A DNA stretch of 64,000 bases. Source: Macquaria australasica (Eukaryota; Chordata; Actinopteri; Centrarchiformes; Percichthyidae). Within the stretch, counting starts at the first letter, position 1; every line of letters starts with the position of its first letter. Location of the stretch: the NCBI GenBank assembly GCA_005408345.1, contig SEMN01000180.1, positions 620,001 to 684,000 of the forward strand. The letters are read 5' to 3'. Of this stretch, positions 12,601-25,040 are shown piece by piece. The notes beneath the pieces are model-generated. The model saw only the letters and a program-made list of their open reading frames with translations, ran no database searches and was not told the origin of the DNA. Both the position numbers and the translations under genes were made by a program.

Positions 12601-15600
12601 CAACAGACCCATCACAGTGGAGTCCCTGTGTGACTGGGAGACAGATAAGGTGCAGCTTCTTAGCTTTAAATTGTTGTTTAGGTGTTCATAGAACAAAGAA
12701 AAGACTGTCAAGTATCTACAGCTGAGATGTTTCAGTTCAAGCGTTCCTATTCACGCACGCTGATGTTTCTCAACTTAACGTTCGTGTGTTTTATTTTTTA
12801 TTATGGTCTAGGCTTCTCTGTCAAGAGAAGACAAGTTCACCCTGAAATCTAACTCAGACATCAAGAACTGGGACGTTATTTCCACTAATGGGAAAACAAA
12901 TACATTCCCAGGAGTTTGCTTCCAGATCTCACCACCTGACCCAGAGGCCATTGATAAAGTGGACCTGTAAGTAATGCAAGGCTGTATTATTGTGCAGCTA
13001 CAACAAACAATGCAAGGATATGTCAGTGATACTGTTCCTATTTCTACCCACCTCTGTGCCTCTCTCTCTCTCTCTCTCTCTTTGTCCATGCTTTTAATTC
13101 ATTAGTTTGGGTGCTGAACTGACAGACATCAAGAAGAGAAGAGCTGCTCTGGTGGCCTCTCTGAAGAATAACAAAGCAGAAGTCGCCAGGTCCCAACAAT
13201 CAGGTCAGTGTCTACACAAAGTTTTTCTTTTTTATCTTAAGGCTACAATCAGATCAGGCCAATCAATATGTTTCTGTTTCCTCCTTCAGCCCCAGTGTCT
13301 TCTGCCCCACTGGATCCCAAAGCGGCAGCCCTGGCTCAGCAGCTGGACAAGCTGGACAATGAACTGGCCAGCGCTGAGGAGAACATGAAGAGCCGCCTGC
13401 GAGCCCCACTGAGCCGCAGCGACCCGGCCGGAGATCTGGCCAAAAGGCTGAGGGAGCAGGAGGTGAGAGGAATAAAGTCCCAAACAGAGATCAACACTGG
13501 CAACTGTTATTCATTTAATCTATATTCACTGGAGCTACGATTGTTCCTGTTGGCTTGTTTCTGCATGAATTCCTTGTGTAAAACCACTAATTTACTAAAT
13601 GTCATCAACCGTGTGGCTTAATTTTCATGTCCATCCTAACATACTGGTGGCTTATTATAAAGAACAAGTGAGCGAGAATGAAAAAACTCTCAACCAGTTT
13701 GACAATATAGGAAATACATATTACAAAATAAACACAGTAGTTGTAACTACCAACAACACAAACTTTCAAAATACGCACCTACAGTTTTGTAACAATAATG
13801 CTTCTGCAGCTAGATAAAATGATGAAAAACCTGGTGCATTATTTTTATATTACCTATGATGAAGGTTTTGTTGAGCTGTTATTAATGAGATGACGCTATT
13901 TATCTTCCTGTTTGTTTGTACCTGTATGCATTCATACTCATACAATACAATTATCTGGTTCTGTGTTTTTTGTGAAATGACTGATGGGAGGTGACAGGGT
14001 ATCTGGACACCTTTTGAAATCAAATTTAATTATTTTTAAGCCCTTTTTAAGATCTCAGCAAAGAAAATGTTATACCCTTTCTAGAATAAACGATTGCATG
14101 TTAGGGCTGGGCAATATGTTTGACTATATTAATATGGATATTTTTATATGGATATTTTTCCAATTTTGGATGCAAAATTAGCGAAATATAATAATCAAAA
14201 CGTTTAATGCAATGAACTGTGTTCCACTCTTATGCATTACATGAAACTAAAACCCTTCACTTTACATAATAAATTTAGGTAGTTTTTGTTTACAATTTGC
14301 TTGAAATCCTAAATTTGAACAACAGAAATGCTTAAATGATACAAATATGCAAATGCAATATGCAATACAATATTATTGGCCAGCCCTAGTGCACATAAAT
14401 ACTGACACAGCTGTCAAAGCCACCCCACTCAGACTGAACACAGACATGTGAAGACCAAGGCCAATAAAAACAGTCATATTTCAAGATGCACCTCAGTATG
14501 ATGACATTTATTTATCTATCAAACTAAAACATTCCTTTAACCATATCACCGCTTCTGCTGAATCATTTATCGCCTCAGCTAACCTAAAGCAAACACGTAG
14601 TTCAGCCTCAGATTGGACAAATAATGACATCCAAACAGCCCGACTGCTTCTCACACATACTGAGAACTTCAACTATCAGCTCTTAAATAACAACACAAGA
14701 TCAGAAAATAAGGGTGCATCATGACAAAATACTAAGTTAACTTAAAAGGCCTTTTAAGACTTTTTAAGGACCCACAGATACCCTGGGTGTTGATATTGTA
14801 GAAACTGTGGAAAAGCTTCTGAAGCATTTAGAAGATGAGGTGTCTCAAGTATCTAAAGTATCTACATTTGTCCCTCACAGCAAACTGCCAAGGATCTGAA
14901 GGCTCTGGAGCAGCAAAAGCTGGCAGCTCAGGCTGACCTGCAGCCCCTGCTGTCCAAAAATGCCAGCAGTACTTCTTCTGCACTGCCACTCAAACTGAGT
15001 GCTGCCAACAACAAGCACGACAGCATCGCAGCACTTGCTGACCTCTACACCAAGAAGTAAGTATATGTTTTGTTTGGGAAGTTGCATATGCAGTGACAAG
15101 GTGGAGGGTTTTGTCTCCAATGAAAGTTTAGTTATCCCTGTTTTACAACGGCAAATTCAAACTTTTTCCTCAAAAAATACAATAAATTATTTTTTTTTAA
15201 ATCCGTTGTATTTTTGCAGGTGTAAAAGGTGCTGTCTTTGTCAGGCTCTGCTATTGAACTAAATAATCTCAGTACACTTATCATTACATTTGTTTTTATT
15301 TTTTTCAGAGCAAATGCATCTCTCAACCTGGAGAGTCAGATTAAGAAGGTGGATGGCCTTGTCTCTGGGTTTGAGAAGAATCTTAGTGAAGATGGTCCAA
15401 TCCCTGACGTGCCAAATGCAATCCAAGCCCGCACTGAGAACATTCAGGTGAGGAAATCTACATTTCCACATTCCTGTAAAATCATACCTCTACCACATAC
15501 AAGGCGTTTCTCATAGGCTCAACTTAGATTGACAGACTTTAAATTTGCGTGTCTCCTTTGCTGTATTCAGAACCAGCGAAAGTCTGTGGCAGCGGCTCAG

Positions 15601-18600
15601 GGCGACATGAAGAAGCTGAGTCAGGATCTGGAGACCACAGAGCAGCTGTGCAGCTCTCTGCAGCAGGGCTACCAGGAGTACTGCCCTGACATCCAGCGCC
15701 AGAGAACAGAGGGCAAGCAGCTGCAGACTCGCTACACAAACGTGGCCAACCAGCTGAATGAGAGGTGAGAATCAGACTGTGGTCAAATCAGTTCAGTCAC
15801 TTCAGTTTAATTAGAAAGTCCGAATACAGTAGTATATTTGTTTATCAAATCAATTAGTTAAGTGATCCACTATAAGATTGGTTCCCAACCTGGGGGTCAG
15901 GACCCCCCAATGAGTCACAAGATAAATCTGAGGGGTCACAAGATGATTAAAAAGATAGGAAAGAAGAAAAAAAACATGCATACATATTTTTAATCCTTAT
16001 ATACCTTTTGGTTATACTGCTCACAACTCATAGACATATACGCAACCTGTGATTAGTTTGCATGCACTTTAGTGTATACAACTTTACTACTAATAAGCCT
16101 GGACTCAAACATATTATACATTATTTGAGATGTTTTTTTTTGTTTGTTTGTTTGTTTGTCTTTTTGCTTTATCTAAAAAGGCAATTCATGTTTCAAATAA
16201 AATTATTATGTTGATCCTTATTTTGCAAAAGTGGGCATTTTAGATTACATTTAAATTACACACATACGGTACATAAAGGAAGCAGTATACACTGATATGA
16301 AGTGGTTTTGGTTTAGTGATGTGGTCAGGCAAAGGTCCAAGCTAATTATACCTCAGATATATGATGATTTAGAATTTGAAAGTACCACAATACAGAGCTT
16401 TTACAAAGTCAATAATTTAATTTTCTGTCTTTTTGATGAATTCTCTCAGAGAAAACATCTTACAAGAAGCTGCAACCAAGAACCAGGAGTTCCAGAGCAC
16501 AAGCAAATCCCTGAAATCCTTCCTGGGAAACCTGTCGACAAGCAAGATTAACTTCAATGATGATGTGTCTCAGATCGCTGCTAAACAGAGCTCCCTAGAG
16601 GTGAGACTGTCTCCTGACCATACAGACGTATCACATGGAGAATAGTGGAGGGTGCTTTATCTTTTTAATCTGAACCAGAGCATCCACTCCTCTCTTAATC
16701 TCTTTATCTGTCAGTGGTTTATTTATACATGCTATGCATAGTGATTAACATCTGTTTAACTTTTAACCATAGAGGGTGATGGATGACCTGAAGAGGAAGG
16801 GAGATGACCTGGGCAGAGTGTCTGACCTGTCTCAAGACCTGCAGAATCTAATGAATGTAAGACTCAAATGGATTATAATACAATGCTATAAAACACTAGC
16901 AAGAAAATGTATTGGTGATTCTAGGCATGTTATTATCAGAAATGACATAATTTTATTACCTTTCTAATTCACGATTTTTCAATTCAAAAAAATGATTTGC
17001 AAATAGTCCACAAATGGGAATACAAGCATACTTGATTAACTGAATAAATGACTCAAACCAGCAAGCATAGCTTAATTCTTCACACCTGTGCAGGAATATG
17101 AGGTCAACACTGACAAATACAACAGTACACTTGAGGCTGCTGGAGCCACTGTTGCAAAGAAACCTCGTGTGCACACACTGGCTGATGCTGTTCAGAAAGA
17201 GGTAACATTTAAACTCCTATGTTTTTAACATAATATAAATTAGTTACATTTATTAAAAGATCAAGGTGGCTGATGGTTTGCTGTGTCTCTTGTTTATTAC
17301 AGGAAAAGGATCTGGTCAACCGTTATGCTGAAGTAACAGCTGAAAACACCCAACGCCAAAAACAGATGGGCTTGGCTAAGAATCTAATTGTACAAGTAAG
17401 AAAACTTTTCACTATAAAATATGTTCTCCATAAAACTAACTAAAGCTAAGTCACAAAACACATCACTTGACAACTTATAGCCATTCAATTCATTTGCTTT
17501 TCCTGCTGCAGAATGAAGAGAAAGTCCACCTGGTGGCACAGCAACAAGTGCAGCTTCAAAGCCAGCAAAAAAGTACTTTTGAGCTAAACAGTCTGGTCAA
17601 AGAGCTGGATGAAGAGAAGGAGAGGGCAACTCGTGCAGAGACAAACCTGAGAACCTTTAAAGAGAGGATGATGTCGTTGAAGAGTCGCAGAGGAGTGGAG
17701 CGCCTTGAGGAGAAAGAAGTACTGCAGTACTACCGTGACCCAAAACTGGAAAGTGATTTGGCTGATCTAAAGAACACACTGCATGAAGAGAGCCTGAGGC
17801 GTAGCACTACTCAAACTGAGGTTGAGGTGTTCAACAAGAAAATCACCATCCTGGAGGAAACCTTCAAAAACATTACTCCCAAACTGGTGACCAGAGAGGT
17901 GACAGAGTTTGAGAGAGATCCTCAGCTGGACATAGAGGCCGCAAAAACGAGAGACGAAATAGCAAGGATGAAAGATGAAATTCGAACGAGAGATGGGGAG
18001 CACATTCAGATGAAGACAGAAGTCACGATTCTCCAGCAGAAGCGACCACCGATCAAAGAAAGGGTGGTTAAGAAGGAAGTGGTGAAAGTGGAAAAGAACC
18101 CGGAGATGTTGAGAGCAGTGAGAACATTTGAGACAGAAATTTCTAATGAGAACAACAAGAGCAAGCTCATCAACGATGAAATCTTCCAGACAAGAAGCCA
18201 GATTAATGCACTTGAGAGACTGATTCCTAACATTCAGCCTAAGGTCATCACTAAAGAAGTGAAAACGATTCAACAAGACCCTGACCTCATCACTGAATCT
18301 AAAAGGATTCAAACAAGCATGGAGGAAGAGAAGATTGAAAACAACTCTTTGTCCAAAGAGGTGATGGAGCTCCACAGCCGCTACCAAGAAGTTAAAGACT
18401 GGCGACCAAAAATCGAGGTGAAGGAAATCGTTAATGAGATCTACCGGATAGACCCAAACACAGAGGTGGAGATAATGCGGCTCAAGAAAGATATACAAGA
18501 CTCCAGCAAGCAGCGCTCTGATCTGGAGAGGGAGATCACCCAATTCATGTCTGAGCTGAACATCCTTCGTTCTGAGAAGCCCAAGGTGGAGATGAAGGAA

Positions 18601-20904
18601 GTTCTCCAAGAGGTGGTTAAGGAGGAAAGAAGCCCTGAGAATGAGAGAGAGATTCAGAGGCTAAATGATCAGGTGAACAATTTACACACCACTTACAACT
18701 CCATCCAGGAGCAGGTGAGACTACTCAGGAAAGAGAGAGATGAGTGGAAGGTTGAAAAGTCCAAGGTAGAGACCAAACTCGTTACCAGAGAAGTCATCAA
18801 GTATGAAGCTGATCCTCTGTTGGAGAAAGAAGCTGACCGCTTGAGAAGAAATGTGCGGGAGGAGGCACAGCTGCGGCGCAGCATTGAAGAGATGGTGTTT
18901 GATCTGCAAAACAAATACATCCTGTTGGAGAGACAGAAGCCTGAGGAGAAAGTGGTTGTACAAGAGGTTCTGCGTTTACAGAAGGACCCACGGCAGTTAG
19001 TCGAGCATGAGAGACTCAGCAGGAACCTGGATGAACAAGCAATGACTCGGCGTCAGCTAGAGCTAGAGTTGCAGCAGCTAAGATCAATGGTGGAAGATAA
19101 AGAAAGGATGCTAAGAGAGAGTGATGAGCACCAAAAGAGGATTCAAGTCGAGTCTGAACTCAGAGAGATCCGACTGCGCATCACACAGCTGGAAAATGCC
19201 CCACCTCCTGTTGAGGAAAGTATTGTTGTCGAGGAGGTACTGAAGGTTGAAAGAGACCCAAAACTGGAGAGGATGACTAGCGGTCTTCGGTCAGACATGG
19301 ACATGGAAACCAGCGATATCCTGCGTTTCCAGAGAGACATCCGTAGCACCACTCTAAAGCTTGAGATCCTGCAGAAGGAGAAGTCTGGTGAGAGGACGGT
19401 GTACAAAGAGGTTGTCCGTGTTGAGAAAGACCAGGCTGTCGAAGCAGAGAGGGATCGCCTGAGGGAACAGGCATCTCAGCATAAATTTACTAGACAGGAC
19501 CTGGAAGATGAAATCAGGCGTATTAATGATAAAATCAACCTTCTGATGAGCAGCAAGTCTGGATCTTCAAGAGAGGAGACTACCCTCACTTTGAACAGAG
19601 ATGCCTTACAGAGGGAGAGGGACAACCTCACTCGGGAGCTCAGGACACTGGAAGCTAAGAGACATGACACCAGCCTGTCTTTCCAGCAGCAGACCAGGCT
19701 AGTGAGTGAGAGAACGCAGATGAGCAGGCACAGGAGTCTTAAGATGGAATCTGACACCCAGCGTCTGGAGAGGGAGATCCTGGATGAAAAAGACAAGATC
19801 CATATGCGAAACAGCACCATCCGGGAGCTTCTGCTGAACCTGCAGAAAGAGGAGCTTGCAGAGACAAGGACCAAAGAGACCAATGTCTCCACCAAAATCA
19901 CCATTCTGGATCCAGATACAGGCAAAGACATGTCTCCCTATGATGCCTTCCTGCAGGGCCTGATTGATCGTCAACAGTACATTCATCTGCAGGAGCTGGA
20001 GTGTGATTGGGAGGAGTTGACTTCCATGGGACCTGACGGGGAGACATCTGTACTGCAGGATCGCAAGAGTGGAAAGCAGTACTCCATCAAAGATGCCCTG
20101 AAGGAAGGCAGGCTGACAGAGTATAATGTACAACAGTACAAACAAGGCAAGATTCCCATATCAGAGTTTGCCTTGCTGGTTGCGGGTGAAAATAAGAAGC
20201 AGCCCCAGTTCAACTCAATCATCCCAAAGTCCACCACAACAGTGAAATCAGCCCCCTCAGACCTCTCCACTGCTACAAAAATCTACCCAATTGCTGGAAT
20301 TATAGATACAAACACTGACACCTGCTTTACAATACGCAATGCCACCATGCGTAAACTGATTGACCCAATCACTGCCCAAAAACTTCTAGAGGCTCAGGCA
20401 TCAACAGGTGGCATCATTGACATCAACACCAAAGAGAGATACACAGTTCACAAGGCAGCAACCAGAGGCCTCATTGAGGAGAGTCAACTCCAGAGGCTAC
20501 TCAATGCACAAAAGGCATTCGTTGGTGTTGAAGACCCCATGACAAGAGAGTGTTTGTCTGTGGGAGAAGCTGTTCAGAAAGGCTGGATGCCGAAGGAAAC
20601 TGCCATTCGCTACATGGAGTCACAGCACCTGACCGGAGGGCTGGTCAATCCCAACACTGGCCGCAGAGTAAGCATCTTGGATGCCATTGGGTCCAAAATG
20701 ATCGACAGCACAATGATGAGGGAGCTGCAGGCTGAGACAACCTACACCAAGGATATTGTAGACCCAGTCACAAAGGAGAAGATCAGCTACAAACAAGCTC
20801 TGGATCGCTGCAAGAAAGACCCAATGTCAGGCTTACCAATGCTACCTGCCTCCTCCAAAGAGTCTGGTTACACTTCAGTGTACAACTCATATGCAAGATT
20901 CTAG
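3623..20904 (+). CDS. evpl: Envoplakin (plakin family)
   Basis: Envoplakin links intermediate filaments to desmosomes and the cornified-type cell periphery, working with periplakin. Coding exons: 3623-3672, 7785-7884, 8008-8162, 8881-9004, 9795-9926, 10088-10129, 10584-10745, 10869-10976, 11121-11216, 11356-11466, 12503-12649, 12812-12966, 13106-13203, 13290-13462, 14881-15056, 15309-15447, 15571-15764, 16450-16600, 16773-16856, 17094-17201, 17303-17395, 17512-20904. All junctions are GT-AG and in phase, giving 1996 residues against about 2033 in human. Residues ~20-830 form the plakin domain (e.g. EHNILHKEIEAY type motifs in exon 5, NFLNLCICQE-like in exon 9, CDWET before the SH3-like region). 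The large last exon encodes the coiled-coil rod from ~867, with ten 'EV...DP' repeats about 60 residues apart. A linker starts near 1662 (DRKSGKQYSI) and plakin repeats run from ~1791 to the end (LLEAQASTGG, QKGWMPKE, QHLTGGLV). The N-terminus lacks the KGSP repeats of human EVPL. It could be one of two teleost paralogues. Confidence 0.95.
5056..5170 (+). repeat. MITE fragment, 'agggctgcaactaac' family
   Basis: Starts with 'agggctgcaactaacgatta' and continues with a block containing 'gtctatgaaatgtcagcaaa', which I recognise as a hAT-type MITE dispersed in fish genomes. A related and longer copy is at 34828-35097. The right terminal repeat was not found. Confidence 0.6.
6176..6203 (+). repeat. 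Simple repeat, TGTGTGCG units
   Basis: About three units of an 8-bp TGTGTGCG motif in evpl intron 1. Confidence 0.85.
8482..8850. mobile_element. MITE candidate with ~30-bp terminal inverted repeats
   Basis: The left end 'tatttatggaggcccaaagt' and the right end 'actttgggtctccataaata' are near-perfect reverse complements, extending inward over about 30 bp. The 369-bp element lies in evpl intron 3 and its right end is 30 bp before exon 4 (8881). No coding content. The superfamily is not assigned because no clean target-site duplication was identified. Confidence 0.7.
13060..13081 (+). repeat. TC microsatellite
   Basis: About eleven TC units in evpl intron 12, contributing to the pyrimidine-rich tract before exon 13 at 13106. 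Confidence 0.9.
14102..14388. mobile_element. hAT-like MITE with inverted ends
   Basis: Starts 'tagggctgggcaatatg' and ends 'tattggccagcccta', which are inverted versions of each other. AT-rich interior without coding potential. It lies in evpl intron 14. The terminal sequence is of a type widespread in fish; the 8-bp target duplication expected for hAT was not clear. Confidence 0.7.
15874..15960 (+). repeat. Dispersed repeat copy A
   Basis: 'ggttcccaacctgggggtca' followed by a block ending 'ggggtcacaagatgatta', in evpl intron 17. A close second copy is at 21688-21770. The pattern resembles the end of a hAT-derived non-autonomous element. Confidence 0.65.
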
Positions 20905-20967
20905 ATATGTTTACAACGTACTTGGAGTTATCTGTCTGTATGTCTGTGGAGTGACTTATATGGTAAA

Positions 20968-20973
20968 AATAAA
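20968..20973 (+). terminator. Possible evpl polyadenylation signal (proximal)
   Basis: AATAAA 64 nt after the evpl stop codon. A second AATAAA lies at 21341-21346, so two alternative 3' ends are plausible. Confidence 0.45.
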
Positions 20974-21340
20974 AGTACTATTAGATTATGGGAAATCCAT
21001 GTGAAATTCATACATTAATTACAATGTACATTCTGACTCAGGAAAAGTCTTGTACTGCAAAGCTGTCTGTCTAGCCAAAATGATTGCTGCTGAGTTGCCT
21101 TTGTTTACCAAACATGTCTGATGTGGGCAATGTTTTTTTTGTTTTTGTTTTTGATTTAATTTAAAAACAGAGAATATAAATGCAGTTTATCTTTGATATT
21201 ATTGTGTTATGAGGGATACTGGGACATGGTGCAATACTATTTACCAAGATTGATTTGATTCTGTATTACTCATGGGCTATCCTTGACACTATTCACTTTG
21301 AACTCAATCCTGTTTGATACTTTATAAAGATACAAATATC

Positions 21341-21346
21341 AATAAA
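21341..21346 (+). terminator. Possible evpl polyadenylation signal (distal)
   Basis: AATAAA 437 nt after the evpl stop in AT-rich sequence. Confidence 0.4.
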
Positions 21347-21687
21347 TTTAAATTATAATGGTTAAAGAGCATGGACTCCCTCACTTTCACTGCTTACTTT
21401 CAAGAAAGTCATACCCGGTTAGATCCTATTTTAAGAACCCAGTTAAAACATACAATCCAGGTGACTTTTACAACATCTTTTTTTTAGCTTTTATTTTATG
21501 CACCTGTCAGGCATCACAAGAGTGTCAAGAGGAAGAGGGTGTGTTCCTCAACCGATATCAAATGACAATTAATGGGCACGACTCCACTGAGTGAACATGA
21601 GCATGCCGGTTGCAAATACATACTACTTATATATAATACATTAGTAGGCTGCTAGATGTGATTTCAAGGATGCATCTGTCCTTTAAT

Positions 21688-21770
21688 ACATTGGTTCCCA
21701 ACCTGGGGGTCAGGACCACCAAAGGGGTGCCAGGATAAATCTGAGGGGTCACCAGATGATTACAGTTAAA
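21688..21770 (+). repeat. Dispersed repeat copy B
   Basis: 'ggttcccaacctgggggtca' followed by a block closely matching copy A at 15874, in the same orientation and about 5.8 kb away, downstream of evpl. Confidence 0.65.
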
Positions 21771-22959
21771 AACATGGGTATTATTTAGCTTTTTTTTCTT
21801 TTGAGATACTGGATACTTTCACCTCTGTAGGCCTTTAAAATTCCTTAAAATGGAAATGTAAAGTGGAGGACACACACTATGGCTGCAGTTGTTTTATTAT
21901 CAGCAGCAAATCTTCACATTTGCGAAGCTGGAATCAGAATATTTGCCCAGGACCTGTATAGCTCACTAGTTCATGATGACAAATTTAAACAATGTGTTTA
22001 GAGCTGTAAATACAGAAGAACATGCCCTATTGAGGACCACACATGTGCATTGTAGTGCTTTATCTTTGTCTTAACCCTTTGAAAACTTGGTCCTAAAATG
22101 TGGTTGAGATACAGGCCTATGCTTTGAATTATTTTGTTTTTAAGACTTTTATATTAATATGGTTATCACACAGATTCATAAAATTGTTTCAATTAGCTTG
22201 AGTGCGAGTCCTGATCTATGCAAACTACACCTGGCTGCTATAATGTATATAATAGATGATCTAATAGATTTTCAATTCAATTCAATTCAGTTTTATTTAT
22301 ATAGCGCCATATCATAACAAAGTTATCTCAGGGCACTTTTTCGAATAGAGCAGGTCTAGACCGACTCTTTATATTTACAGAGACCCAACAGTTCCCACCA
22401 TGAGCAAGCACTATGCGACAGTGGCAAGGAAAACTCCCTTTTAACAGGTAGAAACCTCGAGCAGAACCAGGCTCAAGGTGGGCGGTCATCTGCCTCGACC
22501 GGTTGGGTTGAAGGGGGAAGGGGGGAGCGGGAGAGAGAGAGCAGGAGGAAAGAGAACATACAGCAGCTCAATACAGCATAGATATGGTAATGGCATTGAT
22601 GTTAACACCAACAGAAATAACACTAAGAGCAACATTATAATAGCAATACTAATAACAGCAACAACAGCAATAGCATCAGCGGGTGCAGAGCAGGAGCACG
22701 GGGGCAGCAGGCGGCAGCAACCACAGACCCAGACCTCCACAGCTCCAGAGGCAGAAACACCTGCAGAAAGCAACAGAAGTGGAGGGAGAGAGAGAGAGGA
22801 GAGAAAGCACACAACTACGGGAAGAAGTTGAATTAATAACAAGCATTGATGGGATATGAGGGCGTACAGATGGAGAGGAAGAGGAGGAGAAAGGAGCTCA
22901 GTGCATCATAGGAAGTCCCCCGGCAGTCTAGGCCTATAGCAGCATAACTAAGGGGGGGC

Positions 22960-24389
22960 TCAGGGGTCACCTGAGTCAGCCCTACTATAAGCTTTATCAA
23001 AGAGGAAAGTCTTAAGCCTACTCTTAAATGTGAGGAGGTTGTCCGCCTCCCGTACACAAACTGGGATCTGGTTCCACAGGAGAGGAGCTTGATAGCTGAA
23101 GGCTCTGGCTCCCATTCTACTTTTAGAGACTCTAGGAACCACAAGGAACCCTGCATTCTGGGAGCGCAGTGCTCTAGTGGGGTAATAGGGTACTATGAGC
23201 TCTTTAAGATATGATGGTGCCTGACCATTTAGGGCTTTGAAGGTGAGGAGAAGGATTTTAAATTCTATTCTGGATTTTACAGGGAGCCAGTGTAGAGAAG
23301 CTAATATTGGAGAAATATGATCTCTTTTTCTGGTTCTTGTCAGTAAACGTGCCGCAGCATTCTGAATCAGCTGGAGAGTCTTAAGGGATTTATTGGGGCA
23401 GCCTGATAATAGAGAGTTGCAATAGTCCAGCCTAGACGTAACAAATGCATGGACTAGTTTTTCTGCATCTTTTTGAGATAGGATGTGCCTGATTTTTGCA
23501 ATGTTACGTAAATGAAAAAAGGCAGTTCTTGAAGTTTGTTTTATTTGGGAGTTAAAGGACATATCCTGATCAAAGATAACTCCAAGATTCCTTACGGTTT
23601 CGCTGGAGGCCAGGGCAATGCCATCTAGAGAAACTATATCTTTAGATAATGTGTTTCGAAGGTGTTCGGGGCCAAGTACAATAACTTCGGTTTTGTCTGA
23701 GTTTAACATCAGAAAATTGCAGGTCATCCAGGTTTTTATGTCCTTAAGGCATGCTTGAAGTTTAGCTAATTGATTGGTTTCATCTGGCTTGATCGATAAA
23801 TATAATTGGGTATCATCTGCATAACAATGAAAATTTATGGAGTGCTTCCTAATAATATTGCCTAAAGGAAGCATATACAAGGTAAATAGAATTGGTCCAA
23901 GCACAGAACCTTGTGGAACTCTGTGACTAACTTTGGCGTGCATAGAGGATTCATCATTAACGTGTACAAACTGATATCGATCTGATAAATAGGATTTAAA
24001 CCAGCTTAGTGCAGTACCTTTAATGCCAATAAAATGTTCTAGTCTCTGTAATAGAATGTGATGGTCAATGGTATCGTAATGGCACTAAGATCTAGTAAGA
24101 CAAGTACAGAGACGTCCTTTGTCTGATGCAATTAGGAAGAAGTCATTTGTAACTTTCACCAGTGCTGTCTCTGTGCTATGATGCACTCTAAACTTGACTG
24201 AAAATCCTCAAACAGGTTGTTGTTGTGTAGAAAGTCACACAACTGGATTGCATTAATTGCTTTCTCAAGGACCTTAGAGAGAAAAGGAGGGTTAGATATA
24301 GGTCTATAATTTGACAAAATCCCTGGATCAAGAGTGGGCTTTTTAAGAAGAGGCTTAATTACAGCTACTTTAAAAGGACTGTGGCACAT
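22960..24389 (-). pseudogene. L2-like reverse transcriptase, broken
   Basis: The ORF2 reverse transcriptase is split. One fragment (24389-24156) carries the fingers region with LSNYRPIS and FLSKVLEKA. A second, 23943-22960 (327 residues), carries VPQGSVLGPILF, the catalytic FHCYADDTQLYL box and the C-terminal region with LDYCNSLLSGCP, LQLIQNAAARLLTRT and FKSRLKTFLFDKAYS, which are hallmarks of fish L2-like elements. Frameshifts or stops separate these pieces from each other and from the endonuclease at 25041. The remaining catalytic box is intact, but the protein cannot be made in one piece. Confidence 0.88.
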
Positions 24390-25040
24390 AGCCTTTAAAT
24401 AAGGACAGATTGATCATATCTAGTACATAAGTGCCAACTAAGGGTAAAATTTCTTTAAGCAGCCCAGTTGGGACGGGGTCTAAAAGACACGTTGATGGCT
24501 TAGATGAGGAAATCATGGAAGTTAGTTGATTACGGTTGATGGGAGAAAAGCAGTCTAAATGTACAGGTTTTACAGTTGTTTCTAAGGTTCCTGTGTTTGA
24601 AGATAAGTCAGTACCAACTGAGGGCAGGAGGTGCTGAATTTTTCTCTAATAGTTAGAATTTTATCTTTAAAGAAGCTCTCATGAAGTTTCATTACTACTG
24701 AGGTCTATAGGGAATACATGGCTCAACAGAGTTGTGACTCTGTCAGCCTGGCTACAGTGCTGAACAGAAACCTGGGGTTGTTCTATTTCTTCCTCATGAT
24801 GAGTAGTAGGCTGCTCTGGCATTACGGAGGGCCTTCCTATAAATTTTAAGGCTATCTTGCCAGGCTAAACGTGATTCTTTCCAGATTGGTGGAACGCCAA
24901 TTCTTCAAGTTTTCATGATGTTTGTTTTTAATTTAAGTGGTTTATGGTTATACCATGGAGCTAACCTCCTATTATCTTCTTTTTAGAGGCGATAGACAAG
25001 TGTTATTCGTAGTGAGCCTGCAGCACTATCAACAAGATGA

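Larger units (their letters stand above)
20905..22263. other. evpl 3' UTR and downstream intergenic
   Basis: AT-rich sequence after the evpl stop. It contains two AATAAA motifs (20968, 21341) and one dispersed repeat copy (21688-21770). Reading frames here are short and unrecognised. It ends at the L2-like LINE. Confidence 0.6.

Noticed and set aside
12960..13110. Apparent frame break between evpl exons 12 and 13
   Set aside because: Joining 12966 to 13106 gives a split Leu codon (CT + T) followed by LGAELTDIKK with no stop. The exon pair is normal.
17767..18609. 280-residue minus-strand frame inside evpl
   Set aside because: Antisense shadow of the coiled-coil rod, whose Glu/Lys codons read as Leu/Phe on the other strand.
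21358..21594. 78-residue plus-strand frame downstream of evpl
   Set aside because: Unrecognised, in AT-rich sequence after an AATAAA, with no exon-like borders.
22478..22842. Reading frames of about 117 residues on both strands
   Set aside because: Both lie in the 3' UTR of the L2-like LINE and are low-complexity (Thr/Ala- or Leu/Pro-rich) shadows.
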